Source of the DNA: Micropruina sonneratiae
GTDB lineage: Bacteria; Actinomycetota; Actinomycetes; Propionibacteriales; Propionibacteriaceae
Direction: 5' to 3'
Assembly: GCF_025972045.1 (NCBI RefSeq)
Contig: NZ_JAPDHX010000005.1
Location: 186,001 to 250,000 of the forward strand
Length of the DNA stretch: 64,000 bases
Below are positions 56,047 through 63,902 of this stretch, in pieces. The first letter of the stretch is position 1, and every line of letters starts with the position of its first letter. The notes below the pieces were generated by a model. The model did no database searches. It was not told the origin of the DNA and worked only from the letters and a program-made list of their open reading frames with translations. The position numbers were made by a program, and so were the translations under genes.

Positions 56047-56073
56047 GGACCGAGGGGACGGTTCTTCCGGTCC
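56047..56073. terminator. weak hairpin after the sugar operon
   Basis: GGACCG (56047-56052) pairs with CGGTCC (56068-56073), followed by TGTTTC. It lies between the sugar operon and the convergent DDAH gene and contains the GGGGACGGTTC phrase seen in other intergenic sites. Confidence 0.45.
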
Positions 56074-56093
56074 TGTTTCACCCGATCGAGGGC

Positions 56094-56939
56094 CTACTGC
56101 GCCGCCCGGATCTCCATCGTGCAGCACTTCACCGAGCCGCCGCCCTTGAACAGTTCGGAGAGGTCGACAGCGATGGGTTCGAAGCCGCGTTCGCGCAGCT
56201 GCGCCATCAGCCCGGTGGCCAGCGCCGACAGCACGACGTGGTAGCCGTCACAGACCGCGTTCAGTCCGAGCACCTCGGCGTCGGAGTCGGTGGCGATGAT
56301 GGCGTCCGGGTACAGCTCGGCGAGCAGGCGCTGCGAATCCGCGCTGAACGCGGCCGGGTAGTAGGCGATCAGGTCGTCGTCGAGCACGGCCACGGCGGTG
56401 TCGAGGTGGTAGTAGCAGGGGTTGACCAGTTCGAGGCTGGCCACGGCGCGGCCGGTGATCGCGGCCAGTTCGGCGTGGGCCGCCAGTTCGGTGCGGAAGC
56501 CGTAACCGGCGAGGATCCGGTCACCGCAGACCAGGAAGTCGCCCTCGCCCTCGTTGACCGCGCTCGCCGGGTGGACGGGGCCGAGCCCGGCGGACTCGAG
56601 CCAGGTCGTGTAGGCGGTGGCCTCGGCGGCCCGTTGCGGGTAGCGGAAGCGCGCGGCGTAGGCGATGCCGCCGACAACGGTGGCGCCGTTGGCGGCGAAC
56701 ACCATGTCGGGCAGCCCGGCCACCGACGGCACCTCGTCGACGGTGTGGCCGAGGGAGCGGTAGAGGTCGGCCAGCGCCTGCCACTGAGCGACGGCGCGCT
56801 CGGCCGAGACCGGCACCGAGGTGTCCATCCAGGGGTTGATTGCGTATTCGACAGCGAAATGGTCAGGCCGCGTCATGGCGTAGCGACGCGGACGGAAGCG
56901 GTCGATCCGGCTGGCGACGACGGGCGCGGCGAGAGTCAT
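56094..56939 (-). CDS. dimethylargininase / arginine-modifying hydrolase (DDAH family)
   Basis: A 281-residue pentein-fold enzyme acting on arginine or methylated arginine, giving citrulline or ornithine-type products. MVFAANGATVVGGIAYAARF, AVNEGEGDFLVCGDRILAGY (Glu and Asp), LVNPCYYHLDTAVAVLDDDL with the catalytic His, and GGGSVKCCTMEIRAAQ at the end with the nucleophile Cys are all present. It is divergent from an Lrp/AsnC gene, the same pairing as Rv2323c and Rv2324 in M. tuberculosis, but no rocD aminotransferase follows here. ATG 56939 was chosen because TACTCT lies six bases upstream. Confidence 0.85.
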   Translation of the reverse strand: MTLAAPVVASRIDRFRPRRYAMTRPDHFAVEYAINPWMDTSVPVSAERAVAQWQALADLYRSLGHTVDEVPSVAGLPDMVFAANGATVVGGIAYAARFRYPQRAAEATAYTTWLESAGLGPVHPASAVNEGEGDFLVCGDRILAGYGFRTELAAHAELAAITGRAVASLELVNPCYYHLDTAVAVLDDDLIAYYPAAFSADSQRLLAELYPDAIIATDSDAEVLGLNAVCDGYHVVLSALATGLMAQLRERGFEPIAVDLSELFKGGGSVKCCTMEIRAAQ

Positions 56940-56945
56940 GGCTAC

Positions 56946-56951
56946 AGAGTA
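56946..56951 (-). promoter_or_regulatory. probable -10 hexamer TACTCT of a leaderless transcript
   Basis: On the minus strand TACTCT, six bases (GTAGCC), then the ATG of the DDAH gene at 56939. Confidence 0.5.
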
Positions 56952-57005
56952 GGTAGGGCGGTGAGGCTCTACGTCGTACGGCCCTTGCGTCTTCACCCCT
57001 GATAT

Positions 57006-57045
57006 GTTGCGCCTCAACACCAATTTCGGTGATTCATTGCGCAAC
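57006..57045. promoter_or_regulatory. candidate Lrp/AsnC binding region
   Basis: GTTGCGC (57006-57012) and GCGCAAC (57039-57045) form an inverted repeat 33 bases apart, and TTGCGCAA (57037-57044) is itself a perfect palindrome. The region lies between the divergent DDAH and Lrp genes, just before the Lrp start, as expected for autoregulation and control of DDAH. Confidence 0.5.
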
Positions 57046-57060
57046 TGGTCGGGGGTTGAG

Positions 57061-57507
57061 ATGGACGATCTGGACCGACGGATCGTGGCGCTGCTGATCC
57101 GGGACGGGAGGGCCACCTACGCCGAGCTCGGCGCCGAGGTGAATCTGTCGGCGCCCGCGGTGAAGCGTCGGGTCGACAGGCTGTTGGACGAAGGGGTGGT
57201 CCGCGGCTTCACCGCGGTGGTCGACCCGGCGGCCGGCGGCTGGCGCACGGAGGCATTCGTGGAGGTCTACTGTTCGGGGGCGATCAGTCCCGAGGCACTC
57301 CGCCACGCCTGGGAGGGCATCGCTGAGGTCACCAACGCGTGGACGATCACCGGGCAGCCGGATGCGTTGATCCGGGTGCTGGCCACCGACGTGCGGCATC
57401 TGGAAGAGGTGCTGGAGCGGATCAGGTCCGCGGCCAGCATCGACCACACCGAGACCGCGATCGTGCTGTCCACCCTGGTCGACCGCCGGGTACCGGCCAG
57501 CGGGTGA
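57061..57507 (+). CDS. Lrp/AsnC family regulator
   Basis: A 148-residue regulator. The helix-turn-helix is at residues 3-50 (DDLDRRIVALLIRDGRATYA, ELGAEVNLSAPAVKRRVDRL), and the RAM ligand domain at about 65-140 with TITGQPDALIRVLATDVRHL. The ATG was chosen at the classical DDLDRRI start, with GGGGTTGAG before it; a longer start would lie inside the operator region. It is divergent from the DDAH gene, its likely target, with arginine or a product as effector. This is inferred from the arrangement conserved in mycobacteria. Confidence 0.9.
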   Translation: MDDLDRRIVALLIRDGRATYAELGAEVNLSAPAVKRRVDRLLDEGVVRGFTAVVDPAAGGWRTEAFVEVYCSGAISPEALRHAWEGIAEVTNAWTITGQPDALIRVLATDVRHLEEVLERIRSAASIDHTETAIVLSTLVDRRVPASG

Positions 57508-57516
57508 GGGGCCGGT

Positions 57517-58452
57517 TCACTGAGCGGGAAGGTGCGTGCGCGGCGCCAGCCGCGGGCCGTGCCTTTCACGCCATCTGCGCATGCCGAGCAGCGCCTGTAC
57601 CCGGTGCCGGTGCGGTCGATACGGCTCGAGCAGTTCGGCCAAGGCGTCATCGTCGAGGTCGTGGCCGACCAGGGCGTGCCCGATCTCGTTGGGGATGTGG
57701 TAGTCGCCGAAGCTGACCGCGTCGGCGTCCCCGTGGGCCCGGAAGCGGACTTCGGCCGACGTCCACACACCCACGCCCGCGATCGAACGCAACCGGGTGT
57801 CGGCCAGTTCGAGCGGGACGTTCAGGGTGCGTTCGAGGGCGTCGGCGACCTGCGCACAGCGCACGATCGGTCGCGAGCGGGCCGGGTCGATGTGCAGTTT
57901 CAGCCACTCCCACGAGGGAATGAGCCGCACCGTGTCGGGGCCGGGAGGAATCCACAGGTGCAGGGTCGCGCCCGGGCCCGGAGCGCGCTCGCCGTGGAAG
58001 TGGACCAGTCGTCGGAAGCCGCCGAACGCCTCCTGACCGGTGACCTTCTGCTCGATGATGGCCGGCAGCAGCGCCTGCCACACGATGCCGCCTCGGCCGA
58101 GTCGCCAGTGCGGATTCTCCTTCAGCGCCTGCGCGAGGTTGGCGTGACGGGGGGCGAAACCGGTGGGGTCGTCGTCGGCGCCCAACATCGAGGGCAGGTT
58201 GCTGAGCGCCCAGTCGGCTCCCGTACCCCACGCCTCGGCCTTGATCGTTCCGGTGGCGTCGAGGGGTTCGACGCACAGCGTAGCGGGCCCGAGCGGGGTG
58301 CGGAGGCCGCGCCAGTGGCGTCCGTTCTCGATGCGGTAGGTGGGGTCTCCGGCGCCGCGCTGCCAGTGACGCCACACTTGGCGGACCGGGCACGGCCACA
58401 GCGGACGCCAGGCGCGGGTGAGTGGTTGCCCCACCGTGACCGATGCCGTCAT
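57517..58452 (-). CDS. HhH-GPD DNA glycosylase family protein (AlkA-like)
   Basis: A 311-residue protein of the 3-methyladenine glycosylase superfamily. The core is LLPAIIEQKVTGQEAFGGFR, the typical helix that precedes the glycosylase domain, then LRSIAGVGVWTSAEVRFRAH as helix-hairpin-helix, and DADAVSFGDYHIPNEIGHAL where the catalytic Asp sits in FGDYH. It lacks the Ada and AraC parts of the alkA at 24657, so this is a second, independent base-excision enzyme. Its start has a CACTAT six bases upstream (leaderless-like). It converges with the Lrp gene. Confidence 0.85.
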   Translation of the reverse strand: MTASVTVGQPLTRAWRPLWPCPVRQVWRHWQRGAGDPTYRIENGRHWRGLRTPLGPATLCVEPLDATGTIKAEAWGTGADWALSNLPSMLGADDDPTGFAPRHANLAQALKENPHWRLGRGGIVWQALLPAIIEQKVTGQEAFGGFRRLVHFHGERAPGPGATLHLWIPPGPDTVRLIPSWEWLKLHIDPARSRPIVRCAQVADALERTLNVPLELADTRLRSIAGVGVWTSAEVRFRAHGDADAVSFGDYHIPNEIGHALVGHDLDDDALAELLEPYRPHRHRVQALLGMRRWRERHGPRLAPRTHLPAQ

Positions 58453-58516
58453 GCCGCCATAGTGCCGTACCGCACCCACAGACCTGGACGCGCGAGGGTG
58501 GCGGGCGGTGCGCCGG

Positions 58517-59395
58517 TCAGCGGTTCAGGGAGCTCAGTTCCCCGATGCGGATCGTGGCCGAGTCGGAGTAGGTCATCGGGAAGGACCCGGAGAACCCGTC
58601 GACACTCCAGGCGATCGTCCAGTGGTGCGTGCCGGTCACCGTGTACCGCCCCTTGCCGGAGGGCTGTTGATAGGTGTGCCCGCAATTCGGCGACGGCGAG
58701 CCGGCCTTCACGGTCTCCGAGTAGCGCGCCATGGCGGTGCAGGTGAGGGTCTTTCCGTCGCCCATGGTGAAGTTCGTCGAGGTGCGGGTCGCACTAAGCC
58801 GGAAGGTGAGGCCCTGGGCGGACGCGGTGGTCGACTTGCTGTCGGGACCGTCGGTGCGCAACCAGACCGGGAATCCGACGGTGAGCATCTTCCACTCGTT
58901 GTTCTTCGGATCTGGTGAAAAGATCGGAGTCGCATCGGGCAGGTGCAGCTGGACGGCGAGCGAGCGCGCTATGGCGTCGAGGTCGAGAGTTGCGGAGACG
59001 GCATCCTCGATGTTGATTCCAGGCGGGCAGCGTACCCAGCGGTTTCCTTCGATGGTCAGATAGCCGTCGTTCATTTCTTCGTTGCTGATGCCCTGGATGA
59101 TTGAATCGACCCGGCAGTAGGTGGTGCCATTAACGGTATCGACTTGCTCCCCGCCATCTGCAGCCGCACCGGCGCCGCCACCAAGCTTCTTGCAGTACCC
59201 CCCTTGAGTCTGAGCCCTTTCGTCATCCTTGCTCTGATAGAAGATCGTTGCATGCTTGCCACTGGACGCGTTCTTCACATACTTGGTCGTCTTCACCCAT
59301 ACCGAGCCCTTTGGACACGTGGCAGCCGAAACGTCCGCCGCCGCCCACACAGACGAGGTCACGATGAGTAGGAGTGCCGTCACTAGCCGCCACAT
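58517..59395 (-). CDS. secreted protein of unknown function, paired with a lipoprotein
   Basis: A 292-residue exported protein. The signal peptide is MWRLVTALLLIVTSSVWAAA, cut near ADVSAA. The mature part has six or more cysteines (AATCPKGSVWVK, GGYCKKLGGG, YCRVDSIIQG, VRCPPGINIE, TLTCTAMARY, PNCGHTYQQP), suggesting disulphides, and a Thr/Ser-rich beta character. No domain is recognised. Its ATG overlaps the 3' end of the lipoprotein gene by 13 bases, so the two are translated together. The DNA here is noticeably less GC-rich than the surroundings, with codons such as ATT, AAT and AGT, which hints at recent transfer. Similar two-gene secreted pairs occur in actinobacteria. Confidence 0.75.
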   Translation of the reverse strand: MWRLVTALLLIVTSSVWAAADVSAATCPKGSVWVKTTKYVKNASSGKHATIFYQSKDDERAQTQGGYCKKLGGGAGAAADGGEQVDTVNGTTYCRVDSIIQGISNEEMNDGYLTIEGNRWVRCPPGINIEDAVSATLDLDAIARSLAVQLHLPDATPIFSPDPKNNEWKMLTVGFPVWLRTDGPDSKSTTASAQGLTFRLSATRTSTNFTMGDGKTLTCTAMARYSETVKAGSPSPNCGHTYQQPSGKGRYTVTGTHHWTIAWSVDGFSGSFPMTYSDSATIRIGELSSLNR

Positions 59396-59976
59396 TTTCC
59401 CGCCTTATACTGAATTGCCACAATCTTCACAGAAGCATCGAAGCTACGAAGATAGACAGTATCGACAGAGATTGCGCCCATATTTACCTTCTTGCTTCCT
59501 TTGAGGACCGCGTTCGCACTGGCATCGGAGCAGAAACGAAGCGTGACGTCTGAGCCTGACATTGCCTTCCCCGGGAGGCGTTCCACAGATTTAACGGTGA
59601 TGCCGGGGCCCCTGACGTGCAATCCAGAGTTCTTCAAATCCAGTAGATCCTGCTCAATATTCGACGCCAATTGTTTGTCGCCAATCAGTGTGCTGATGGA
59701 ACTCGGCAGCTTGTCTGCACCCCCCTTCTCCGCGACCGCGTGATACGCCGCCAAGTACTTCCGGTACACCTGCTCGGCCTCGGCGTACAGGGCGTCCTTC
59801 TCCTTCATCTTCTGGTAGTCCGCCTCGGAGCAGGGCGCCTCATCACCACCGGCCTCGGGAGTGCACAGATACGTGGGCGTCGGGCTGGCACTGGGCGTCG
59901 GCTCCGCCGGCTGCACACACCCCGCCAGCAGGGCGGCGGCCAGCGCCGCGACGGCACCCAGTTCAACTCGCCTCAT
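59383..59976 (-). CDS. lipoprotein of unknown function
   Basis: A 197-residue lipoprotein. RRVELGAVAALAAALLAGCV contains the lipobox LLAGC, followed by a Pro/Thr/Ser linker (QPAEPTPSASPTPTYLC). A helical middle (DYQKMKEKDALYAEAEQVYR, KYLAAYHAVAEKGG) leads to a beta domain ending YLRSFDASVKIVAIQYKAGK. The ATG lies after GGGAGGAGAGAA, a strong ribosome site. It overlaps the secreted-protein gene. Base composition falls toward the 3' end. No family is recognised; the fold resembles small surface-exposed proteins carried by mobile or strain-specific regions. Confidence 0.75.
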   Translation of the reverse strand: MRRVELGAVAALAAALLAGCVQPAEPTPSASPTPTYLCTPEAGGDEAPCSEADYQKMKEKDALYAEAEQVYRKYLAAYHAVAEKGGADKLPSSISTLIGDKQLASNIEQDLLDLKNSGLHVRGPGITVKSVERLPGKAMSGSDVTLRFCSDASANAVLKGSKKVNMGAISVDTVYLRSFDASVKIVAIQYKAGKCGG

Positions 59977-60123
59977 TTCTCTCCTCCCGGGGGTTGGCGG
60001 CAAGTCTGACATGCGATCAGCCGCTTTCCGCGACGTCTCGGAGTTATCCACAGGCAGAGTTTTGGTGGCCCTCACCTGTCCACAGAAGAGCCGTTTGAGC
60101 CAGGTTCTGTCGGACCCGGCCTG

Positions 60124-60129
60124 CAGAAT
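60124..60129 (+). promoter_or_regulatory. probable -10 hexamer CAGAAT of a leaderless transcript
   Basis: CAGAAT, six bases (GAGCCC), then the ATG of ligB at 60136. Confidence 0.5.
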
Positions 60130-60135
60130 GAGCCC

Positions 60136-61656
60136 ATGCTGCTGGCAGAGCTCGTCACCACCTCGGCCCTGGTGTCCGCCACCCGGTCCCGCTTGGCCAA
60201 GGTGGCTGCCCTGGCCGACACTCTCGCCCGGGCCGGCGCCGACGAGGTCGAGATCGTCGCCTCCTACCTCTCAGGGTCGCTGCGGCAGCGTCGCACGGGC
60301 GTGGGTTGGCGGTCGGCCAGGGCCGGGGTGCCACCCGCCGCCGAACCGTCCCTCACCGTCGTCGAGACCGACGCCAGGTTCGACGAACTGTCGAGGCTGT
60401 CCGGCCCCGGCTCCCAACTGGCGCGGAAGAGCCGGCTCGACGAGCTGATGTCCCGAGCCACCGACGACGAGCAACGCTGGCTGGCCGGCTTGATCACCGG
60501 CGAGACGAGGCAGGGCGCCCTCGAGGGCGTACTGGTGGATGCACTGATCAGGGCGTCCGGCCTGCCCGCGGCGACCGTCCGCCGGGCAGTGATGCTGTCC
60601 GGCTCCACACCGGCGGTGGCCCGCGCCGCGCTGATCGAGGGGGCCGATGCCGTGCGCGCGATCGGGCTGCAGGTGGGGCGTCCGATCAAGCCCATGCTGG
60701 CCGCCAGCGCCAAGTCCGTTGCCGAGGCGGTGGCCCAGTTGGGCGGAGAGGCGGCCGTCGAGGCCAAGCTCGACGGAATCCGCATCCAGGTGCATCGCGA
60801 CGGTGACGACATCCGGGTCTTCAGTCGCAGTCTCGACGACGTCACCGACCGACTGCCCGACGTCGTGGAGGCGGTGGCCCGGCTCGATTCCCAACGGCTG
60901 GTCCTCGACGGCGAGGCGCTCTCGCTCAGCCCCGACGGCAGGCCCCGGCCGTTCCAAGAGACGGCTGCCCGGTCGATGACGTCGGACGCCACCACGGTGC
61001 GGGCGGCGGCGCCGATGTCCTCGTTCTTCTTCGACGTGCTCGCCGCCGGTGACGACGACCTGCTCGATCTACCCTTCCGCGAGCGTGTCGCGCTGCTCGC
61101 CGAGCTCGTGCCGGCGTCGTTGCGGGTGGCGAGCCTCGTCACCGACGATGCGCAGGCCGCCGACGACTTCGCGACCCGGGTGCTGGCGTCGGGGCATGAG
61201 GGCGTGGTCCTCAAGCGCCTCGATGCACCCTACGAGGCCGGGCGCCGCGGCTCGTCGTGGGTGAAGGTGAAGCCGGTTCTGACCCTCGACCTGGTGGTCC
61301 TTGCGGTCGAATGGGGGTCCGGACGCCGTCGCGGCACCCTGTCCAACATTCACCTGGGCGCCCGCGACCCCGCGTCCGGCGGCTTCGTCATGCTCGGCAA
61401 GACATTCAAGGGAATGACGGACGCCATGCTGGCATGGCAGACCGAGCGCTTCCTCGCCCTGGAGGAGCGCCGCGACGAGGGGACGGTGTACCTGCGCCCC
61501 GAGCAGGTGGTCGAGATCGGCTTCGACGGGTTGCAACGCTCCAGCCGCTACCCCGGCGGGCTCGCCCTACGCTTCGCCCGGGTGCTGCGTTACCGCGACG
61601 ACAAGACCGCGGCCGAGGCGGACACCATCGAGACGGTGCGCAGCCTGGCAAAGTGA
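60136..61656 (+). CDS. ligB: ATP-dependent DNA ligase (LigB type)
   Basis: A 506-residue DNA ligase almost the length of mycobacterial LigB. Residues 1-170 are the helical DNA-binding domain (MSRATDDEQRWLAGLITGET). The nucleotidyltransferase domain starts with AAVEAKLDGIRIQVHRDGDD, in which Lys takes the AMP. QRLVLDGEALSLSPDGRPRP is motif III, SGHEGVVLKRLDAPYEAGRR is motif IV, and SSWVKVKPVLTLDLVVLAVE is motif V. The C-terminal OB fold ends at YRDDKTAAEADTIETVRSLA. It seals nicks in repair; it is distinct from LigD in the same window. Its start follows a leaderless hexamer. Confidence 0.94.
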   Translation: MLLAELVTTSALVSATRSRLAKVAALADTLARAGADEVEIVASYLSGSLRQRRTGVGWRSARAGVPPAAEPSLTVVETDARFDELSRLSGPGSQLARKSRLDELMSRATDDEQRWLAGLITGETRQGALEGVLVDALIRASGLPAATVRRAVMLSGSTPAVARAALIEGADAVRAIGLQVGRPIKPMLAASAKSVAEAVAQLGGEAAVEAKLDGIRIQVHRDGDDIRVFSRSLDDVTDRLPDVVEAVARLDSQRLVLDGEALSLSPDGRPRPFQETAARSMTSDATTVRAAAPMSSFFFDVLAAGDDDLLDLPFRERVALLAELVPASLRVASLVTDDAQAADDFATRVLASGHEGVVLKRLDAPYEAGRRGSSWVKVKPVLTLDLVVLAVEWGSGRRRGTLSNIHLGARDPASGGFVMLGKTFKGMTDAMLAWQTERFLALEERRDEGTVYLRPEQVVEIGFDGLQRSSRYPGGLALRFARVLRYRDDKTAAEADTIETVRSLAK

Positions 61657-61682
61657 CCAAGACTCACTATCCACAGACCTCG

Positions 61683-61704
61683 TAATAGTACAGGTGATCT
61701 ATTA
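61683..61704. promoter_or_regulatory. palindrome TAATAG-N10-CTATTA overlapping the -10 of the HNH gene
   Basis: A perfect 6-bp inverted repeat with a ten-base centre (22 bp in all) in AT-rich DNA, ending inside the -10 hexamer TATACT at 61703. A repressor bound there would block the promoter. It does not resemble the actinobacterial LexA box. Confidence 0.55.
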
Positions 61705-61708
61705 TACT
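61703..61708 (+). promoter_or_regulatory. strong -10 hexamer TATACT of a leaderless transcript
   Basis: TATACT, six bases (CGGTTC), then the ATG at 61715. This is the closest match to TATAAT among the promoters of the window. Confidence 0.7.
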
Positions 61709-61714
61709 CGGTTC

Positions 61715-63094
61715 ATGGATGCGCTCGACACTCTTCGCGACCCAGGCGGCATCGCCGGTGCGGCCGCCCTGGTCGAGCGGATCGGCGAGCTGGAGCGGGC
61801 GAAGAATGCTGCAGCCGCCGAGCAGGCGCGGCTGGCCCTGGAGCTGTTGAGCGTGCGCAAGGCCGAGGCTGCCGCACAGCATCGCCCCGTGAAGGGAGTT
61901 GCCCGGTCGGTGGCGGCGGAGGTCGCCCTGGCGCGTCGCGAGTCCCCCTCCCGTGGCGCCCGGTTGCTCAGCCTGGCATGGGCGCTCGAGGCGGAGTTGC
62001 CCGCCACGATGAAGCTGTTCGCGGCGGGCGAGATCTCTGAATACCGGGCGAGCCTGGTGGCGCGAGAGACCGCGTGCCTATCGCGAGGTGATCGAGCCCT
62101 GGTCGACGCCGCCCTCTCGGGGCGGCTCGCAGGGTTGGCCAATGGGCAGGTGGTGGCGCAGGCTCGTCGTCTCGGCTACGAGCTCGATCCGCAGAGCGTG
62201 GTCGAGCGCAACGCCAGAGCCGAGGCCGATCGCCGGGTCTCGCTCCGGCCGGCACCCGAAGGCATGGCTCTGCTGTCGGCGCTGCTGCCGGTGACCCAGG
62301 GTGTGGGCGTGTTCGCTGCGTTGTCCCGCGAAGCCGCCCGGGCACGTGCGGCGGGCGATGACCGCGGCAAGGGGCAGCTGATGGCCGACACCCTCGTCGA
62401 GCGGGTGATCGGCCACTCCCAGGCCTCGCACGTACCGATCGAGGTGCAGCTGGTCATCACCGACGGGGCCCTACTCGGCACCAGTGACGTCCCGGCACGC
62501 GTGTCCGGTTACGGTCCGATCCCGGCAGCGATGGGGCGCCGCCTGGCCGGCGCCGCGGCGGCGTGCGACCAGGGCTGGCTGCGGCGGTTGTACGCCGCGC
62601 CGGGCACCGGGCGGCTCGTCGCGATGGAGACGAAGGCACGTCGCTTCTCGAAGGGGATGCGGCGGTTCCTGGCACTCCGCGACGTCGTGTGCCGGACGCC
62701 GTGGTGCGGGGCACCCATCCGGCACGCCGACCACGTGCTGCCGGTCCACGCGGGAGGCGTGACCTCGATCCACAACGGCCAAGGGCTTTGCGAACGGTGC
62801 AATCAAGTCAAGGAGTCCCCCGGCTGGCACGCGCGGCCCGGCGAGTTCGGCGAAAGCGGCGGTGCCGATGCCGGTGCCGGTGCCGGTGCCGGTGCCGCTG
62901 CCGGTGGGAGCGTCACGATCCGCACCCCGAGCGGGCACTACTACGCCAGCATGCCTCCACCGCTGCCCCACGAAAACGCCGCCGACGAGTCCACCCCGTC
63001 ACCAGACAATGACCATGACGCCAACGACAGCCGCCTCGACACAGTGCTGCGTCGGCTGCCGTTCCCCCTCGACCTCTCGTGGCGGGTCGCGTGA
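61715..63094 (+). CDS. DUF222/13E12-repeat HNH endonuclease
   Basis: A 459-residue protein of the actinobacterial 13E12 repeat family, which is multi-copy in many genomes. The first half is the helical DUF222 domain (LELERAKNAAAAEQARLALE-like helices, then AGEISEYRASLVARETACLS and SLRPAPEGMALLSALLPVTQ). The HNH nuclease is at about 325-370: VVCRTPWCGAPIRHADHVLP, then VHAGGVTSIHNGQGLCERCN, with two zinc Cys pairs and the catalytic His. A Gly/Ala run from a hexanucleotide repeat follows at about 383-397, so its length may vary. The biological role is not established; some members move within genomes. Confidence 0.92.
   Translation: MDALDTLRDPGGIAGAAALVERIGELERAKNAAAAEQARLALELLSVRKAEAAAQHRPVKGVARSVAAEVALARRESPSRGARLLSLAWALEAELPATMKLFAAGEISEYRASLVARETACLSRGDRALVDAALSGRLAGLANGQVVAQARRLGYELDPQSVVERNARAEADRRVSLRPAPEGMALLSALLPVTQGVGVFAALSREAARARAAGDDRGKGQLMADTLVERVIGHSQASHVPIEVQLVITDGALLGTSDVPARVSGYGPIPAAMGRRLAGAAAACDQGWLRRLYAAPGTGRLVAMETKARRFSKGMRRFLALRDVVCRTPWCGAPIRHADHVLPVHAGGVTSIHNGQGLCERCNQVKESPGWHARPGEFGESGGADAGAGAGAGAAAGGSVTIRTPSGHYYASMPPPLPHENAADESTPSPDNDHDANDSRLDTVLRRLPFPLDLSWRVA
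62861..62906 (+). repeat. GCCGGT-type hexanucleotide tandem repeat in the HNH gene
   Basis: About seven units of GCCGGT with two single-base variants (GCCGAT, GCCGCT), encoding alternating Gly-Ala with one Asp. Perfect six-base units keep frame, so slippage would change the linker length between the nuclease and the tail without killing the gene. Confidence 0.8.
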
Positions 63095-63111
63095 GGTCCG
63101 CGGTGTACGGC

Positions 63112-63894
63112 TCAGCTGCCGTAGCGGGTGGGGTCCGGCCGCACCACCGCGGCAGGTTCGTCCGCCAGATCGAACGGGTCCGGCTCGTCGGGCAGGAAGT
63201 CGATCGCACCGCTGTCGCGGTCGAGCACTCCGCCGGCGATCTTCACCTTCCCGGAGCGGGTCAACGTCAGCAACGAGTCGGCGCGGCGCAGATCGGCCCG
63301 CAACGCTCGAACGTGAGCCTCAACGGGCTCGCCGGCAGTAGGCGGTGCAGCCTGGCCCCCCGCTGCCGCGACCGGTACCAGCGCCGCAACGGGTCGCGGC
63401 ACGAGTCCGCCTCGCCCGGGGTCGGCGGAGGTGGGCGGCGGCGTCCCCGCGGCGGCGGAACGCACCCAACCGTCCAGGGAGCCCGGCAGTGCGACGCCCG
63501 CCTGTCGCGCCACCCGCGCCGTCTCCACGGCCGCGCACCCCCGGTGTGCCAGCACCAGGACCACGGCCACGTTCTGGACCAGCACGGCGTACTCGATGCC
63601 CGCCACTGCGTCCGCGCCGAGACTGGGCCCGGCCGTGCGCAGGCACAGGATCGCCCCCGGTCGCTCGGCGAAGAACTCCTCGGCAGCGGCCCCTGGCTCC
63701 AGGCATCCGACGACCAGCGCGAACGGAAACTGCGCAGGCGCAGCGTCACCGGGGGGTGCGCCCTCGCCCGCGCGCTGCTTGCAATAGCGTTCGTTGCCGG
63801 CCTTGAGTCGCTGCAGCGCCTGCGCCGACGGCATCCGATGAACAGGCAGGCCGACTGGTCTCAGCCACTCGGGAACGCTCGCGGGCACCGCCAT
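63112..63894 (-). CDS. beta-carbonic anhydrase-like protein lacking the catalytic dyad
   Basis: A 260-residue protein. SAQALQRLKAGNERYCKQRA, FPFALVVGCLEPGAAAEEFF, LCLRTAGPSLGADAVAGIEY and VVLVLAHRGCAAVETARVAR match the beta-carbonic anhydrase family in order. Zinc ligands Cys 64, His 117 and Cys 120 are kept. The Cys-x-Asp-Ser-Arg motif, however, reads CLEPGA, so the Asp-Arg pair that activates water is gone, and the Gly after HxxC is replaced by Ala (CAAV). A Pro/Gly/Ala-rich linker near 160-185 and a tail of about 70 residues are extra. It may be a pseudoenzyme or bind another ligand. TAGGGT lies eight bases before the ATG. Confidence 0.75.
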   Translation of the reverse strand: MAVPASVPEWLRPVGLPVHRMPSAQALQRLKAGNERYCKQRAGEGAPPGDAAPAQFPFALVVGCLEPGAAAEEFFAERPGAILCLRTAGPSLGADAVAGIEYAVLVQNVAVVLVLAHRGCAAVETARVARQAGVALPGSLDGWVRSAAAGTPPPTSADPGRGGLVPRPVAALVPVAAAGGQAAPPTAGEPVEAHVRALRADLRRADSLLTLTRSGKVKIAGGVLDRDSGAIDFLPDEPDPFDLADEPAAVVRPDPTRYGS

Positions 63895-63902
63895 GCCCAC
63901 CG

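Noticed and set aside
62861-62906. CRISPR-like array
   Set aside because: It is a continuous hexanucleotide repeat without spacers inside a coding frame; no cas genes are present.
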